Of a stretch of 64,000 nt of DNA, positions 19,053 to 28,079 are shown piece after piece (the first letter of the stretch is position 1; every line of letters starts with the position of its first letter). The notes beneath the pieces were generated by a model. The model saw only the letters and a list, made by a program, of their open reading frames with translations. It was not told the origin of the DNA and made no database searches. Origin of the DNA: Pseudobacteriovorax antillogorgiicola (GTDB taxonomy: Bacteria > Bdellovibrionota_B > Oligoflexia > Oligoflexales > Oligoflexaceae); contig NZ_FWZT01000016.1 in assembly GCF_900177345.1 (NCBI RefSeq), positions 62,001 through 126,000 on the forward strand, given 5' to 3'. Both the position numbers and the translations under genes were made by a program.

Positions 19053-20312
19053 ATGCCATACCGTCTCTTCCCATGGATTATTGCGCTCGGCATCTCTTTT
19101 CTGCCAGCATCACTTTCCGCAGAACAACGCAACGATTATTCAGTAGCATTTGTTCACGGCTTTTTAGGCTGGGGTGATGGAGAGCTGGGACCTCTCAATT
19201 ATTGGGGAGGGCTGGATGAAGATCTTCTTCGCGATCTGGAGCGCGATGGCAAAGAAGTTTTTGCAGTGACCGTCGGTCCGGTGTCCAGCAACTGGGATCG
19301 GGCCATCGAAGCCTACTATTACCTTAAGGGTGGTCGTGTTGATTACGGGGCGGCACACGCTGCTCACCATTCTCACAAACGATACGGCCGAGATTTCCCC
19401 GGTGTCTTTCCTGAGTGGGGCACTGTGAGAGCTGATGGCGCTCTCGAAAAACTGCATTTTATCGCCCACAGCCAAGGGGCGCAAACGGTAAGGCAGTTGA
19501 TCCATCTTCTCGCCTACGGTGATGAAGCCGAGAGGCGCTATGCTGAAGAGCACGGCATACCCTTGAATCCATTATTTAAAGGTGGCAAGAGTGAGTGGGC
19601 TAAGAGCCTAGTGACCATTGCAGGAGTGATGGACGGCACGACCTTAGCTCCAGCTGTTGAAAAGTACATTCCATTTATAGTCAAGTTTGTTGGGGCTGCC
19701 GATGTCCTTCTCAAAAAGACCGGCTTGGCAGACTATGTATACGACCTAAAGCTAGATCATTTCGATCTGATGCCACGGGAGGGTGAGCCTCTTACCGATT
19801 ACTTCAAGCGCTTTATCAACAACCCTGCCCTTAGAGGAACGGATCATAGTCTCTACGACCTAGCGCCCCGGGGAGCCGCGGCAATGAATCGCCGGGTACC
19901 CATCCATCCTGATGTCTATTACTTCTCTTATGGAACCTCGGCGACCTATGGATCATGGTTATCTGGAAGACATAAGCCACGGTCTTTCGTAACGAGTATC
20001 TTCAAACCCTTTGCAAGCTTTTTGGGAAGCTGTGTGAAAAACTGCGATGACGGGACTTCACTTGATAATAGCTGGCTTGAAAACGATGCTGTGGTGAATA
20101 CCCGAAGTACTATCTCACCCACGATCAATAGCCAAGACCCAGTGCACTCTTTCGATCAGCGAAGCGCCCCTCAGCCAGGTGTCTGGAATCACCTGGGCAC
20201 CCTGCGAACCTTCGATCATATGCAGGTCGTTGGCTTCGGCAACAGCTGGTCGGATCCCATCACACCCTTTTATAAAGATGTCGTGGCCCTGCTGCAAAGC
20301 TTACCACAGTAA
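19053..20312 (+). CDS. Secreted lipase, bacterial family I.5/staphylococcal-like
   Basis: A 419-aa protein with signal peptide (IIALGISFLPASLSAE). FVHGFLGWG near residue 34 supplies the oxyanion hole, and the nucleophile is Ser140 in AHSQG. The large middle section (NYWGG, AAHAAHHSHKRYGRDFPG, KLHFIAHSQGAQT) follows the thermophilic Bacillus/Geobacillus and staphylococcal lipases, where a zinc-binding insertion is typical. The acid is probably Asp in the 330-370 region, and the catalytic His is in TFDHMQVVG near 391. ATG 19053 has AAGGAGG at 7 nt. A strong terminator follows, so it is monocistronic. It likely hydrolyses triacylglycerols outside the cell. Confidence 0.85.
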   Translation: MPYRLFPWIIALGISFLPASLSAEQRNDYSVAFVHGFLGWGDGELGPLNYWGGLDEDLLRDLERDGKEVFAVTVGPVSSNWDRAIEAYYYLKGGRVDYGAAHAAHHSHKRYGRDFPGVFPEWGTVRADGALEKLHFIAHSQGAQTVRQLIHLLAYGDEAERRYAEEHGIPLNPLFKGGKSEWAKSLVTIAGVMDGTTLAPAVEKYIPFIVKFVGAADVLLKKTGLADYVYDLKLDHFDLMPREGEPLTDYFKRFINNPALRGTDHSLYDLAPRGAAAMNRRVPIHPDVYYFSYGTSATYGSWLSGRHKPRSFVTSIFKPFASFLGSCVKNCDDGTSLDNSWLENDAVVNTRSTISPTINSQDPVHSFDQRSAPQPGVWNHLGTLRTFDHMQVVGFGNSWSDPITPFYKDVVALLQSLPQ

Positions 20313-20355
20313 GGACAAGGAAGACGTTCTTCGGAGGGAGGCGGGCTTCTCTGAT

Positions 20356-20395
20356 AAACCCAGCAAGCTTCAGGACGGGGCTTGCTGGGTTTTTA
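20356..20395 (+). terminator. Rho-independent terminator of the lipase gene
   Basis: A perfect 13-bp stem, AAACCCAGCAAGC (20356-20368) and GCTTGCTGGGTTT (20380-20392), with an 11-nt loop, continues into a T run. It lies 44 nt after the lipase stop. Confidence 0.9.
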
Positions 20396-20619
20396 TGTCT
20401 CCGAAAACTCGGGCAGCAGCCAACTCTTACTAAAGTAAAGATTGAGGCTCCCGCAAGCCCTTTGCAAAACCTTATTTGTACAAGATTCGAATTGTTGAGA
20501 CCTTAGGCCCTAATAAGTTTGCAGATTATTGATGTCCCTAATCAGGAAGCCTGAAGAAGACGAATAGGTCTCTGCACCCAAAATTAGAGACGTTCATTCA
20601 CTGCCTTTGTGAGGTTTCA

Positions 20620-21603
20620 ATGAAGAGGGTGTATTCGATTTTTATGGCTAGTATGCTAGCCTCGTGTGGACCGGAAATGATCAATCCTAGCGAATCTAAT
20701 TCTGAAGAGGATCTAACAGCCGGCCAAGAGTTTGCAACTGTTAGCGTGGGCGTTCAAGAGTCTTCCACTCCATTGTTCGGCCTCGCTGCCGCTACTTCTT
20801 TTGACATGTCCTTGGAAAATTGCGTCTCAGGTTTGACTTACGCAAGTATTCAAGATACCAATCCCAATATCGACGTTTATAAGTTCGACCAAGATTGTGT
20901 CGTGAAACTTAACCAATTCGTTTATGGTGGTGTGACTTGGGTTCCAAGTTCAGGTGATCCATTTACCTCTTGGCTTGCTGGCGACGTTGCGACCTTTGAA
21001 GACTCCACGGATAACACAAATACAATTCGCGTTGTGGTAGCAAGCCAGCTCGATAACCCAGTTTCAGGAACCGAGCAAATATCTTACACGTTCTCAGAAA
21101 TCCAGGCTGGCGCTGATGAAACCATTGCTAAGAATGTTGTGTCGGACTCTCATGCAATCACAGTCTCTGGTCAGTCAGCTCCTAACTTCACCATCGCTGC
21201 TGTTAGCTTCACTGGCCTAACTGCAACAGGCGCGGGTCAGTTCGGTATTACTCTAAACTGTGCTAACGCTGTTTCAGGTTCTGTTGCAGGTTCCGATATT
21301 GCCTGCGATGGAGTTCCATTGTCGGACATCACTTACAAACTCATTCAGGACACTTATTCGGGTACTCTAACGATGTCAGACGCATCGGCACTGTTCCCGA
21401 CTGGTGAGTCAGTCGTAACTGTGGGTACTGATGGATTGGATTTCGGTGATGCTACCGCGACGAACGGTGGTTTCGTAACAGTGACACTTACTGGACCTGA
21501 TGCGATGCATTCGAATCCGAACATGATATTGATACTTGAAGCAGCTGATACATCTTATCAGTACTTCAATATTGATGTAACTACTTTGACATACACACCT
21601 TAA
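20620..21603 (+). CDS. Putative lipoprotein of unknown function
   Basis: A 327-aa exported protein; the N-terminus MKRVYSIFMASMLASC ends in a lipobox, so Cys16 should be lipidated. The mature part is rich in Thr, Ser, Asp and small residues with predicted beta-strands and three further Cys pairs at most (e.g. ENCVSG, DQDCVVK, LNCANAV, IACDG). I do not recognise a family. GAGG stands 6 nt before the ATG. The next gene, another lipoprotein, starts 20 nt after the stop, and the two are probably co-transcribed. The composition looks like a surface-exposed beta-rich protein. Confidence 0.75.
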   Translation: MKRVYSIFMASMLASCGPEMINPSESNSEEDLTAGQEFATVSVGVQESSTPLFGLAAATSFDMSLENCVSGLTYASIQDTNPNIDVYKFDQDCVVKLNQFVYGGVTWVPSSGDPFTSWLAGDVATFEDSTDNTNTIRVVVASQLDNPVSGTEQISYTFSEIQAGADETIAKNVVSDSHAITVSGQSAPNFTIAAVSFTGLTATGAGQFGITLNCANAVSGSVAGSDIACDGVPLSDITYKLIQDTYSGTLTMSDASALFPTGESVVTVGTDGLDFGDATATNGGFVTVTLTGPDAMHSNPNMILILEAADTSYQYFNIDVTTLTYTP

Positions 21604-21623
21604 GGTAGACTAGGATCAAGGCA

Positions 21624-23027
21624 GTGGTCAAGGTTAATTTTCAAATCGTCTTGATTTACTTTGTGGGCTTTCTTTTATCTTGTGCTAATAGCGAGATAAA
21701 AGAAAGCTCAGTACCTTACTTCGATGTCTTCCTAGAGTACGAAGCTACCAACAAGCAGAGCAATAGCCTTATCATCAGAGCCTCTTCTTCCAATTTCCTT
21801 TACAAACTCGACACTGGCGACTACGAGACCGATGGGACTGTGGGCGGGGTGATTCCCGTTCAAGAAAAAACGACGTTTTTTTATGCTAGTGAAGGTGAGT
21901 ATGCTGTTGATGTTTGGATCTACTACGAGGATGGGACTCTATTTGCCAAAGAAACTCTGTCCTGGGTGTACGATCAATCCATTCCTTCTCTGCCAACCAT
22001 CGGTTTAAGTGAGAAAGCGACCAGTGATGAAAATGTACTTCTCTTGGTTTCTGGGCATACAGGCACTTATATGGAAGAGATCTGGATTGAGGGCGACCTC
22101 GATGGTTCGGATTCACCCACCGGGTCTTGGCGAGAGATCCCTTCTACTGGAATCATTCCGATCAAGTTGAGTCCAGGTGAGTCGTTGAAGAGTCTCAAAG
22201 TCAAAACTCGTAATAAAGCCGATATAGAGTCTGAAGTCATTACATTGAGCATTCCCCTTAAATCTAGCCCACCTGAAAGCTGTCGGGTTCATGTAGCATC
22301 GAGTACCAACTCCCGATTTATGCGTTTTGAAGTGGAAGGTATCGATAGTTCAGTATTGCAGTACAGGGTGTATGGTGACACCAACAATGATTTCCAGTTC
22401 CACGAATTTACTGGCCGCGCTCAGGTAGACTTGGAGCTATCGCGGGGTGTGGGAACAAAAAATATTACAATCCAAATCAAAGACGTAGCGGAGAATTTCT
22501 GCCTTAGAGAAGAAAAAACAATTATTTATAATTTGGATTACGAACCAGCTGCTATCGAAATCGACGGCGACCCTATCTGGACGGAGTCGCAGCTCGTTAC
22601 AGTAAATACAAGGCTAGACTATCTACCTTCGGACACTGTTGAAATGTATTTGTTTGGGGGAATCGAAGGACCTAACGTAAGTACTTGGATTCCCTATCAA
22701 GAGTCCGTGGCACTGACTCTAAGCCCTAGCGAAGGACACCGCTGGGTGCGAGCCAAATTCAGAGTTAACAATGTTGAAATTCCACAGGTTTGGGATGGTG
22801 TTTATCTGAATCCATTTATTGTTCTGCAAGGGTCAAGCTCGCCTTACACCTTGCTAACAAGCAACATCATCGAGTTGGAATCCATGACCATTACTGGTTG
22901 CATAGAAACTTATACTGATATTGCTTATCAAGAAGGTTTGGCTTGCACGCCGTCTGGAACTAAAGTCTCTGTTGACTATACTCTTACTAGTGGTGAGCTT
23001 ATCACTCGCGAAGTCGACGTCCCATAA
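21624..23027 (+). CDS. Putative lipoprotein with repeated beta-sandwich-like segments, unknown function
   Basis: A 467-aa protein starting at a GTG 20 nt after the preceding lipoprotein. The signal sequence VLIYFVGFLLSC is a lipobox. The rest resembles several successive Ig-like or PKD-like beta domains: repeated patterns such as WVYDQSIPSLPTIGLSEK, LKVKTRNKAD and IQIKDVAENFC, as seen in adhesin-like or fibronectin-like modules. No catalytic motif was seen. It pairs with the upstream lipoprotein and converges on an outer-membrane protein gene 20 bp beyond its end. Confidence 0.7.
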   Translation: MVKVNFQIVLIYFVGFLLSCANSEIKESSVPYFDVFLEYEATNKQSNSLIIRASSSNFLYKLDTGDYETDGTVGGVIPVQEKTTFFYASEGEYAVDVWIYYEDGTLFAKETLSWVYDQSIPSLPTIGLSEKATSDENVLLLVSGHTGTYMEEIWIEGDLDGSDSPTGSWREIPSTGIIPIKLSPGESLKSLKVKTRNKADIESEVITLSIPLKSSPPESCRVHVASSTNSRFMRFEVEGIDSSVLQYRVYGDTNNDFQFHEFTGRAQVDLELSRGVGTKNITIQIKDVAENFCLREEKTIIYNLDYEPAAIEIDGDPIWTESQLVTVNTRLDYLPSDTVEMYLFGGIEGPNVSTWIPYQESVALTLSPSEGHRWVRAKFRVNNVEIPQVWDGVYLNPFIVLQGSSSPYTLLTSNIIELESMTITGCIETYTDIAYQEGLACTPSGTKVSVDYTLTSGELITREVDVP

Positions 23028-23047
23028 AGACCCTTGCAAAGATCTCA

Positions 23048-23752
23048 TCAAAACAATGCTAGAAAAATGATGCCAAAAGAAAGATAGTTCGAGCTGAAGC
23101 TGCCACTGCTGGAGGAACTAACGTTGACAACCTCTTTTGTTGATTGATTTATCTGAACGGTTTGGTCCGTTCTTGTTGAATAGCTTTCAAAATTCAGCTT
23201 GATTTGGGGGCCCGCTGCTAAAGCAAGCTTACTCCCCAGCAATCTCACTTCGAACTTACGCATACCATCGATTGGCAAAGCCCACCCCCATCCTGAAAGC
23301 TTCGTATGGTTTGTGCTGGTAACCGTTTCATCGTTGGTTAGGCTTGTTACCCGAGAAAAGACATTAATGCTGGTCAGAGGGTGAATGGAAAGACCTATGG
23401 TAGACTGATAATTCTTATTCCATTGGCTTCGAATCAAAGCGTCTATGCCTAGCTTGAAGTGGTAGCCCTGTCGGGAGACAACGCTAGTCGTATAGCTGAC
23501 CTCGCCATTACTCATGTGACCGCCAACCATGAAGTGGTGATCCTTTCCCAGGAACTTAAATTTGTACTTGAGTTTGTAGCGTGCGAAGAAGGTTTGTGCG
23601 AATTCAGTCATGGTATGGCTTGATTTCAAAACTAGAGTGCCGGAAGAAATGGAGTCCAGAGAAATACCAGCTTCCCAATCCTTGGCTAGTGCCGGGCTTG
23701 TAACTAGTAGTTGGAGCAGGGCAATGAGATAGAGACTATTGAATGGCTTCAT
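23048..23752 (-). CDS. Putative small outer-membrane beta-barrel protein
   Basis: A 234-aa protein with signal peptide (LYLIALLQLLVTSPALA) and alternating polar/hydrophobic strands throughout. It ends in Phe (IIFLALF), as expected for a barrel recognised by the BAM complex. No specific family or function is recognisable. The Ser-rich stretch near residue 212 looks like a surface loop. It is convergent with the lipoprotein pair. Confidence 0.62.
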   Translation of the reverse strand: MKPFNSLYLIALLQLLVTSPALAKDWEAGISLDSISSGTLVLKSSHTMTEFAQTFFARYKLKYKFKFLGKDHHFMVGGHMSNGEVSYTTSVVSRQGYHFKLGIDALIRSQWNKNYQSTIGLSIHPLTSINVFSRVTSLTNDETVTSTNHTKLSGWGWALPIDGMRKFEVRLLGSKLALAAGPQIKLNFESYSTRTDQTVQINQSTKEVVNVSSSSSGSFSSNYLSFGIIFLALF

Positions 23753-24172
23753 GCTCGCTAAGCTCTTTGGGGAGGTAGCAGTTGATTAAAAGTTCTGATA
23801 CATCATTATACCTCAGTCATCAAAAAGATTTTTGGTCTAAGTGTAAGGGATTAGATTCACACAAGACTTTACTTTTTTTTCCAATGCTGTCGATGGGTAA
23901 TTTTTCGGCGCTGAAGACGGCTTCTATAAGTATAATGAATGGTTGATTATTTTATAAAATTTCGAAGAGGAATGTTTTCGGACAGAAAAACCAAGGCCTT
24001 GTAGCTTGTTATACTTTTTACACTCTAGGGAAAAAATCGTTAATGTTCCCGTTGGTTAGCTATCTCGCTCTGGCTCAGGTAAGCCTGTTCTAAAAAAAAC
24101 ACTAAGGTCAGCTAATTATTCCAGACGAACAGGTTTCTAGGACAACAAGACAGCCAAATAGAGGAGGCTTTC
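23753..24172. other. AT-rich intergenic region
   Basis: About 420 bases with runs of T and A and no supported ORF. It should contain the promoters of the leftward barrel gene and the rightward small-protein/response-regulator unit. No operator could be identified. Confidence 0.5.
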
Positions 24173-24316
24173 ATGAATCCAGGTAAGCGGATGGAATTCG
24201 ATTTTGCGTCTTGGCTCTTAAAGCGCAAGGAGTATCAATACGTGCCTTCTTGGACGTATCAAGAGGAGGAACGAGCGAAACAAGATCGTCGTCGTAAAGC
24301 AACTATGAAAGCCTAA
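24173..24316 (+). CDS. 47-aa small basic protein upstream of a response regulator
   Basis: ATG 24173 is preceded by an excellent GAGGAGG, and the frame runs 47 codons. The sequence starts MNPGKRMEFDFASWLLKRKE and ends in a charged, Arg/Lys-rich helix (EEERAKQDRRRKATMKA). It has no signal peptide or membrane segment and no recognised family. It ends 28 nt before the CheY-like gene, which has its own ribosome-binding site, so the two are probably one transcript ending at the terminator at 24721. The strong ribosome-binding site and the operon position are the evidence that it is real. Confidence 0.6.
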   Translation: MNPGKRMEFDFASWLLKRKEYQYVPSWTYQEEERAKQDRRRKATMKA

Positions 24317-24344
24317 GGCTAACGAATCTAGAGGAAAACTAACT

Positions 24345-24716
24345 ATGGCTAGAATTATGATCGTGGAGGATGACCCCATCCTTAGCAAGGTGTTATCGGA
24401 TTGTTTGGAACTCATTGGTCACGAGCCTGATATCAGTTGCTCAGTGACAAGCTTTACTGAAAAAATTCAGCAGGCTGAATCTTGGGACTTGATAATCACA
24501 GACTTTTGTCTTGATACCCATACCTGTGAGATGGTTGTTGAACTTGCTCTAGAGAGTCGAATTCCCGTAATGGTGTTTACAGGCCATGATATTGAAGAGA
24601 TACGCTCGTTGATTCCTTCACATGTGCCAACGTTTTGCAAGGTTGAATCGAGCCATGTTCGATCTATGGAAAAGATTATTGCCGAGAGTCTTACAAGCCA
24701 GCATGGGGTGGCTTGA
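24345..24716 (+). CDS. Single-domain response regulator
   Basis: A 123-aa receiver domain: VEDDP near residue 7, phospho-acceptor Asp in IITDFCLD near 51, Thr in VFTGHD near 79 and Lys in TFCKVES near 100. The usual Pro after Lys is Val, so signalling could be modified. It has no output domain. It is preceded by a 47-aa small protein and followed by a strong terminator. The cognate kinase is not encoded nearby. Confidence 0.85.
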   Translation: MARIMIVEDDPILSKVLSDCLELIGHEPDISCSVTSFTEKIQQAESWDLIITDFCLDTHTCEMVVELALESRIPVMVFTGHDIEEIRSLIPSHVPTFCKVESSHVRSMEKIIAESLTSQHGVA

Positions 24717-24720
24717 GATC

Positions 24721-24760
24721 AAAAGAGGGTTTGTTCTTGATTGAACAAACCCTCTTTTTG
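24721..24760. terminator. Strong, probably bidirectional intrinsic terminator
   Basis: A perfect 16-bp stem, AAAAGAGGGTTTGTTC (24721-24736) with GAACAAACCCTCTTTT (24743-24758), has a 6-nt loop and T or A tracts on both flanks. It separates the rightward receiver gene from the leftward cytochrome gene. Confidence 0.92.
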
Positions 24761-24778
24761 TTGTCAATTAACCTTCTG

Positions 24779-25759
24779 TTACTCAGCAGCTGGCGGCGTG
24801 ATGTTCAAAGGCAGAGTCCTTAGATAGGCAATCACACCATCGCGCTCTTCAGGGCTAGCAAAACCCCAGCTGTGGGCTACTGTTAGTTGATAGCCAGCGC
24901 AGAATGAGTTCGGATTATCGGCATCTGGCGCATAAGCACCGGCTTCGACTGCTCCAATGATCTCTACGTCAGAGCATGTACCGATAAGAAGTGGTGAATG
25001 GTCAACACCGTTGGCAGCCTGGTGACAGCTAGCACATGATGGTGATTCAACGCCATTTTCGTCTGTGAACGCTGCGTTGTATCGTGCTTGCCCCAAGTCG
25101 ATCTGTGCCTGAGTGTAAGAATACACTGTAACGTCTGATTGTACCGTTTGATCACCGTAGGTGAAGGTGATCGAGCTTGGGGTATTGACACCATCAGTAA
25201 ATGTTGTTGCAGATGCATCGAAGGTTGATATAAAGAAGCTACCTTCGGGTCTGAAGTTCCAAAAACTATTGGTAATAGTTAGATTATCCGCTGCGGCAAC
25301 GGTAGTTGAATCGACAACTGTTTGAAAATGAGTATCTAGGCCAGTCTCAACTTCCAGGCTCGAAAGAAGGTCTAAGAAGCCCTGAGGATTGATTTGATTT
25401 AATGCATCAGCTAGGTTTAGCAATGTGGTTATGTCCCCACTTTCGCAGCCCATGGTGATGACGGCATAGTTTGAAAAAGTTGTCGCAGCATCGACAAAAC
25501 CTGAATAGAACTTGAAGTTGCCGCCTTGAATCGACGTCGCGGCGATACATCGTTGTGCGTACGCTTTATATTCTTCTGAGAAGAGAGCAGCATGCTCTTC
25601 GAAAGGGTCCACGGTTGTTTCCGTTTCGGCATCTGTGGTGGCATCGGCTTCGACCGGCGCAGCAGCTTGATCGCCATCCCCACTTTGTTTTGCTTCGTCA
25701 CAAGCGCTCAAAACTAGTAATGAGCCCATGACGAATACGAGTCCCCGGATGAGTTTCAT
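24779..25759 (-). CDS. Exported lipoprotein with a single c-type heme motif
   Basis: A 326-aa protein with lipobox GSLLVLSAC; after cleavage it would be a lipid-anchored periplasmic or outer-membrane protein. An acidic, Ala/Thr-rich linker follows. The heme-binding motif CASCH lies near residue 250, in the C-terminal third, which ends in a cytochrome c-like region (RDGVIAYLRTLP). The N-terminal ~150 residues of the mature protein match no family I know. It is probably a diheme-type or monoheme electron carrier; only one CxxCH is present. ATG 25759 follows AGGGGA. The ATG at 25960 lacks such a site and would bury the signal peptide. Confidence 0.8.
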   Translation of the reverse strand: MKLIRGLVFVMGSLLVLSACDEAKQSGDGDQAAAPVEADATTDAETETTVDPFEEHAALFSEEYKAYAQRCIAATSIQGGNFKFYSGFVDAATTFSNYAVITMGCESGDITTLLNLADALNQINPQGFLDLLSSLEVETGLDTHFQTVVDSTTVAAADNLTITNSFWNFRPEGSFFISTFDASATTFTDGVNTPSSITFTYGDQTVQSDVTVYSYTQAQIDLGQARYNAAFTDENGVESPSCASCHQAANGVDHSPLLIGTCSDVEIIGAVEAGAYAPDADNPNSFCAGYQLTVAHSWGFASPEERDGVIAYLRTLPLNITPPAAE

Positions 25760-26099
25760 TGGTGTCCCCTGTATAATAAAACGTTTCGGGTTAACATTCA
25801 AGATGTATGCCGATATAAGATGCTGTAAATATTGTCTAAATTGAGTTTGGAGCTGTCCAAAGCATAGCCAAGCAAGCGCAAATGCGAACGAAGTATCAAC
25901 TAGCTCACTGAAATCACGATGCTTTTCAGCTGGATTGGCCGTCGGTAGGTGAGTGTCCAAGGTTGAAACGAAACTGTGGTGGGGAAGGGTCTCGATTCGT
26001 AATCAAACGCAGGTGTTTCACACTGGGTGCTTGTTTGTAGAATCGGGAATCGGCTCAAATTTTCTTTTATTATGACGATGACTAACCGAATCGGTTTCC
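25760..26099. other. Intergenic, divergent promoter region
   Basis: No gene recognised. A 13-bp palindrome (AACCGA-A-TCGGTT, 26084-26096) sits directly before the TTG start of the 7TM cyclase gene, in place of a ribosome-binding site. Confidence 0.5.
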
Positions 26100-28079
26100 T
26101 TGAAAAAGGCCCTAGCTTTGCACAACAATTTATGGATTCTCGTCTCCATAGCTTTACTCCTGTCTGAAGCGACAAGCTGGGCTGCGGAGGTTTTGCGTCT
26201 CGATGGAAGGCCTTTGAGCCAAGTGGATATCAAGCCTTACACTCAGTTCTTTATCGATGAATCTTCAGCTCTAGAGTTCCAAGAGCTGGGTGAAAAGGAA
26301 ATTCCTTGGGCCGATATTGAGGGCGAGATGTACTGGGGACATTTGTCACATCCGCTTTGGCTAAAAGTGAAGGTCGAAGCGGAACTTGAGGTGGAACTCG
26401 TCTTGGAACACCTGTTTGTGCATACTGATCGCATGGATGTTTGGCATTTTCGAGACAATTACCTTTGGCATTGGCAAGGAGGAGATCGGATTGGCTTCAA
26501 AAAATCGATTCCTCATGCCCGTGCTCTATCGTTTCTGATTCCATTGATTGAAGGCCAGCAGACGATCATTATTCGAATCGAGAGCGAGGGAAACGTATCA
26601 GGGCGATTTGATGCGTGGACTTACGATGAATTTTCCCATCATGCGATGATCGAACACATTTATATCGCGGCCCTTCTAGGGGCATTGATTGTGACACTAC
26701 TTTATAACTCCTTTCTCTACCTGTCTTTAAAGCATCGTGAGTATCTTCTATATGTGGGGTATCTAGGCTTCTTCTTCGTCGTGCAGTGTATTTTTACAGG
26801 AACACTCCTCAATCATATGGCAGATAGTAGCCTAAAGTTCTGGCTCAATAATGATGGCTTCCACCTATGTATTTTTATAAGCCTGGCATTTTGTGTGAGG
26901 TTTACGATCATTTTTCTAAACTTGAAAGATAAAGAGCCTCGTCTGTTTCGCTATCTAAGCTTCTTGTTTGCAGCTCTTATGGGGTACGGGCTTATATCTC
27001 TCGCTCTTCCTTATCGTTTTAACAGTCGTGTCGTATTTATAGTTACTGTACTTGCATCCTTGTCCTTGCTCTACTCTGGATTCGTCGCAAGTATCAGACG
27101 CTATCGACCCGCTTACTACTATACTCTTGCCTGGGGATTTCTTTTGGGTGGCACACTGATCGTAGCCCTAAAAACTGGTGGAGTGTTGCCCATCAACTTA
27201 ATCACAAGCTGGAGTCAACTTACTGGGGCTACCATCGAAGCGGTGCTTCTATCCCTTGCTCTAGGAGAACGATTCAATTATATGCAGCGTCGCGCGAGTC
27301 AGCAGAAGGAGGCCTATATCCGCGAACTGGTCCAAAAAGAAGAATCTAAAAGGCATAGCTACGAGCAGCTGGAAAAGATGGTATATCCTCATCAAATCGA
27401 GCGTATTAAGAATGGAGAGTCCTTAGAAAACACCATGCCATGTGAGAAGAGGAACGCTTTCGTGATTGCCTTTGATATCATAAATAGCACCAACCTTCGT
27501 CATCAAAATAAACGAGAGATCTTTAGTGAGTTTTTTGCCCATTGTCACAAGATTATGATGGCAGACTATCGTAAAGATCAGTTACAAGCCCGAGCCTATC
27601 GGATCAAGGAGCTGGGCGACGGCTTTCTTTGCTCTGTGGGATTTCCCTTTTGTGTGCCTGATGGTCTAAACCCTGGGGATGTGGCCTTCCAACTCATTCA
27701 AGCTTTCTTTCACGAATTCGATCAGCTTATGGCGCGGAATGGTTTGCATGGTGAGAGTCTTTGCTCTGCGGCGATCACATTCGGTGAAGTGGAAGGGTTC
27801 TATCCTGTGTCTGGCGTTCTTGAGTATGATCTTTTCGGGCGGCCAGTAATTCTGGCTAGTCGCTATGAAGCGATTCGGAAACGTTTTTTTAGAAATCAAT
27901 TAGAAGGTCACATTCTAGTGGTTCAAACAGAAGCTTATCAAGAGTTCTCTCAAGATATTAAGCAAAGCCTCATTCGCTTCGATTTATCTCAAGGGGAAAA
28001 AATTCGCGATCACCAGGAAGCGACTTCTTTTTACTTTAAATTTATACAACCGACCCAGGCATTACGCTCGATCTCCTAA
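26100..28079 (+). CDS. 7TMR-DISM receptor fused to a class III adenylate/guanylate cyclase domain
   Basis: About 659 aa: signal peptide, periplasmic 7TMR-DISM extracellular domain (residues ~35-180), seven hydrophobic segments (~185-400), a short coiled coil (~400-440) and a C-terminal class III cyclase domain (~450-645). Both metal-binding Asp of the family are present: Asp459 in IAFDIINSTN and Asp507 in LGDGFL. The cyclase may therefore be active, making cAMP or cGMP when the periplasmic domain binds a ligand (the ligand is unknown). The start is uncertain: TTG 26100 has no good ribosome-binding site and is preceded by a palindrome. It is divergent from the cytochrome lipoprotein gene. Confidence 0.8.
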   Translation: MKKALALHNNLWILVSIALLLSEATSWAAEVLRLDGRPLSQVDIKPYTQFFIDESSALEFQELGEKEIPWADIEGEMYWGHLSHPLWLKVKVEAELEVELVLEHLFVHTDRMDVWHFRDNYLWHWQGGDRIGFKKSIPHARALSFLIPLIEGQQTIIIRIESEGNVSGRFDAWTYDEFSHHAMIEHIYIAALLGALIVTLLYNSFLYLSLKHREYLLYVGYLGFFFVVQCIFTGTLLNHMADSSLKFWLNNDGFHLCIFISLAFCVRFTIIFLNLKDKEPRLFRYLSFLFAALMGYGLISLALPYRFNSRVVFIVTVLASLSLLYSGFVASIRRYRPAYYYTLAWGFLLGGTLIVALKTGGVLPINLITSWSQLTGATIEAVLLSLALGERFNYMQRRASQQKEAYIRELVQKEESKRHSYEQLEKMVYPHQIERIKNGESLENTMPCEKRNAFVIAFDIINSTNLRHQNKREIFSEFFAHCHKIMMADYRKDQLQARAYRIKELGDGFLCSVGFPFCVPDGLNPGDVAFQLIQAFFHEFDQLMARNGLHGESLCSAAITFGEVEGFYPVSGVLEYDLFGRPVILASRYEAIRKRFFRNQLEGHILVVQTEAYQEFSQDIKQSLIRFDLSQGEKIRDHQEATSFYFKFIQPTQALRSIS

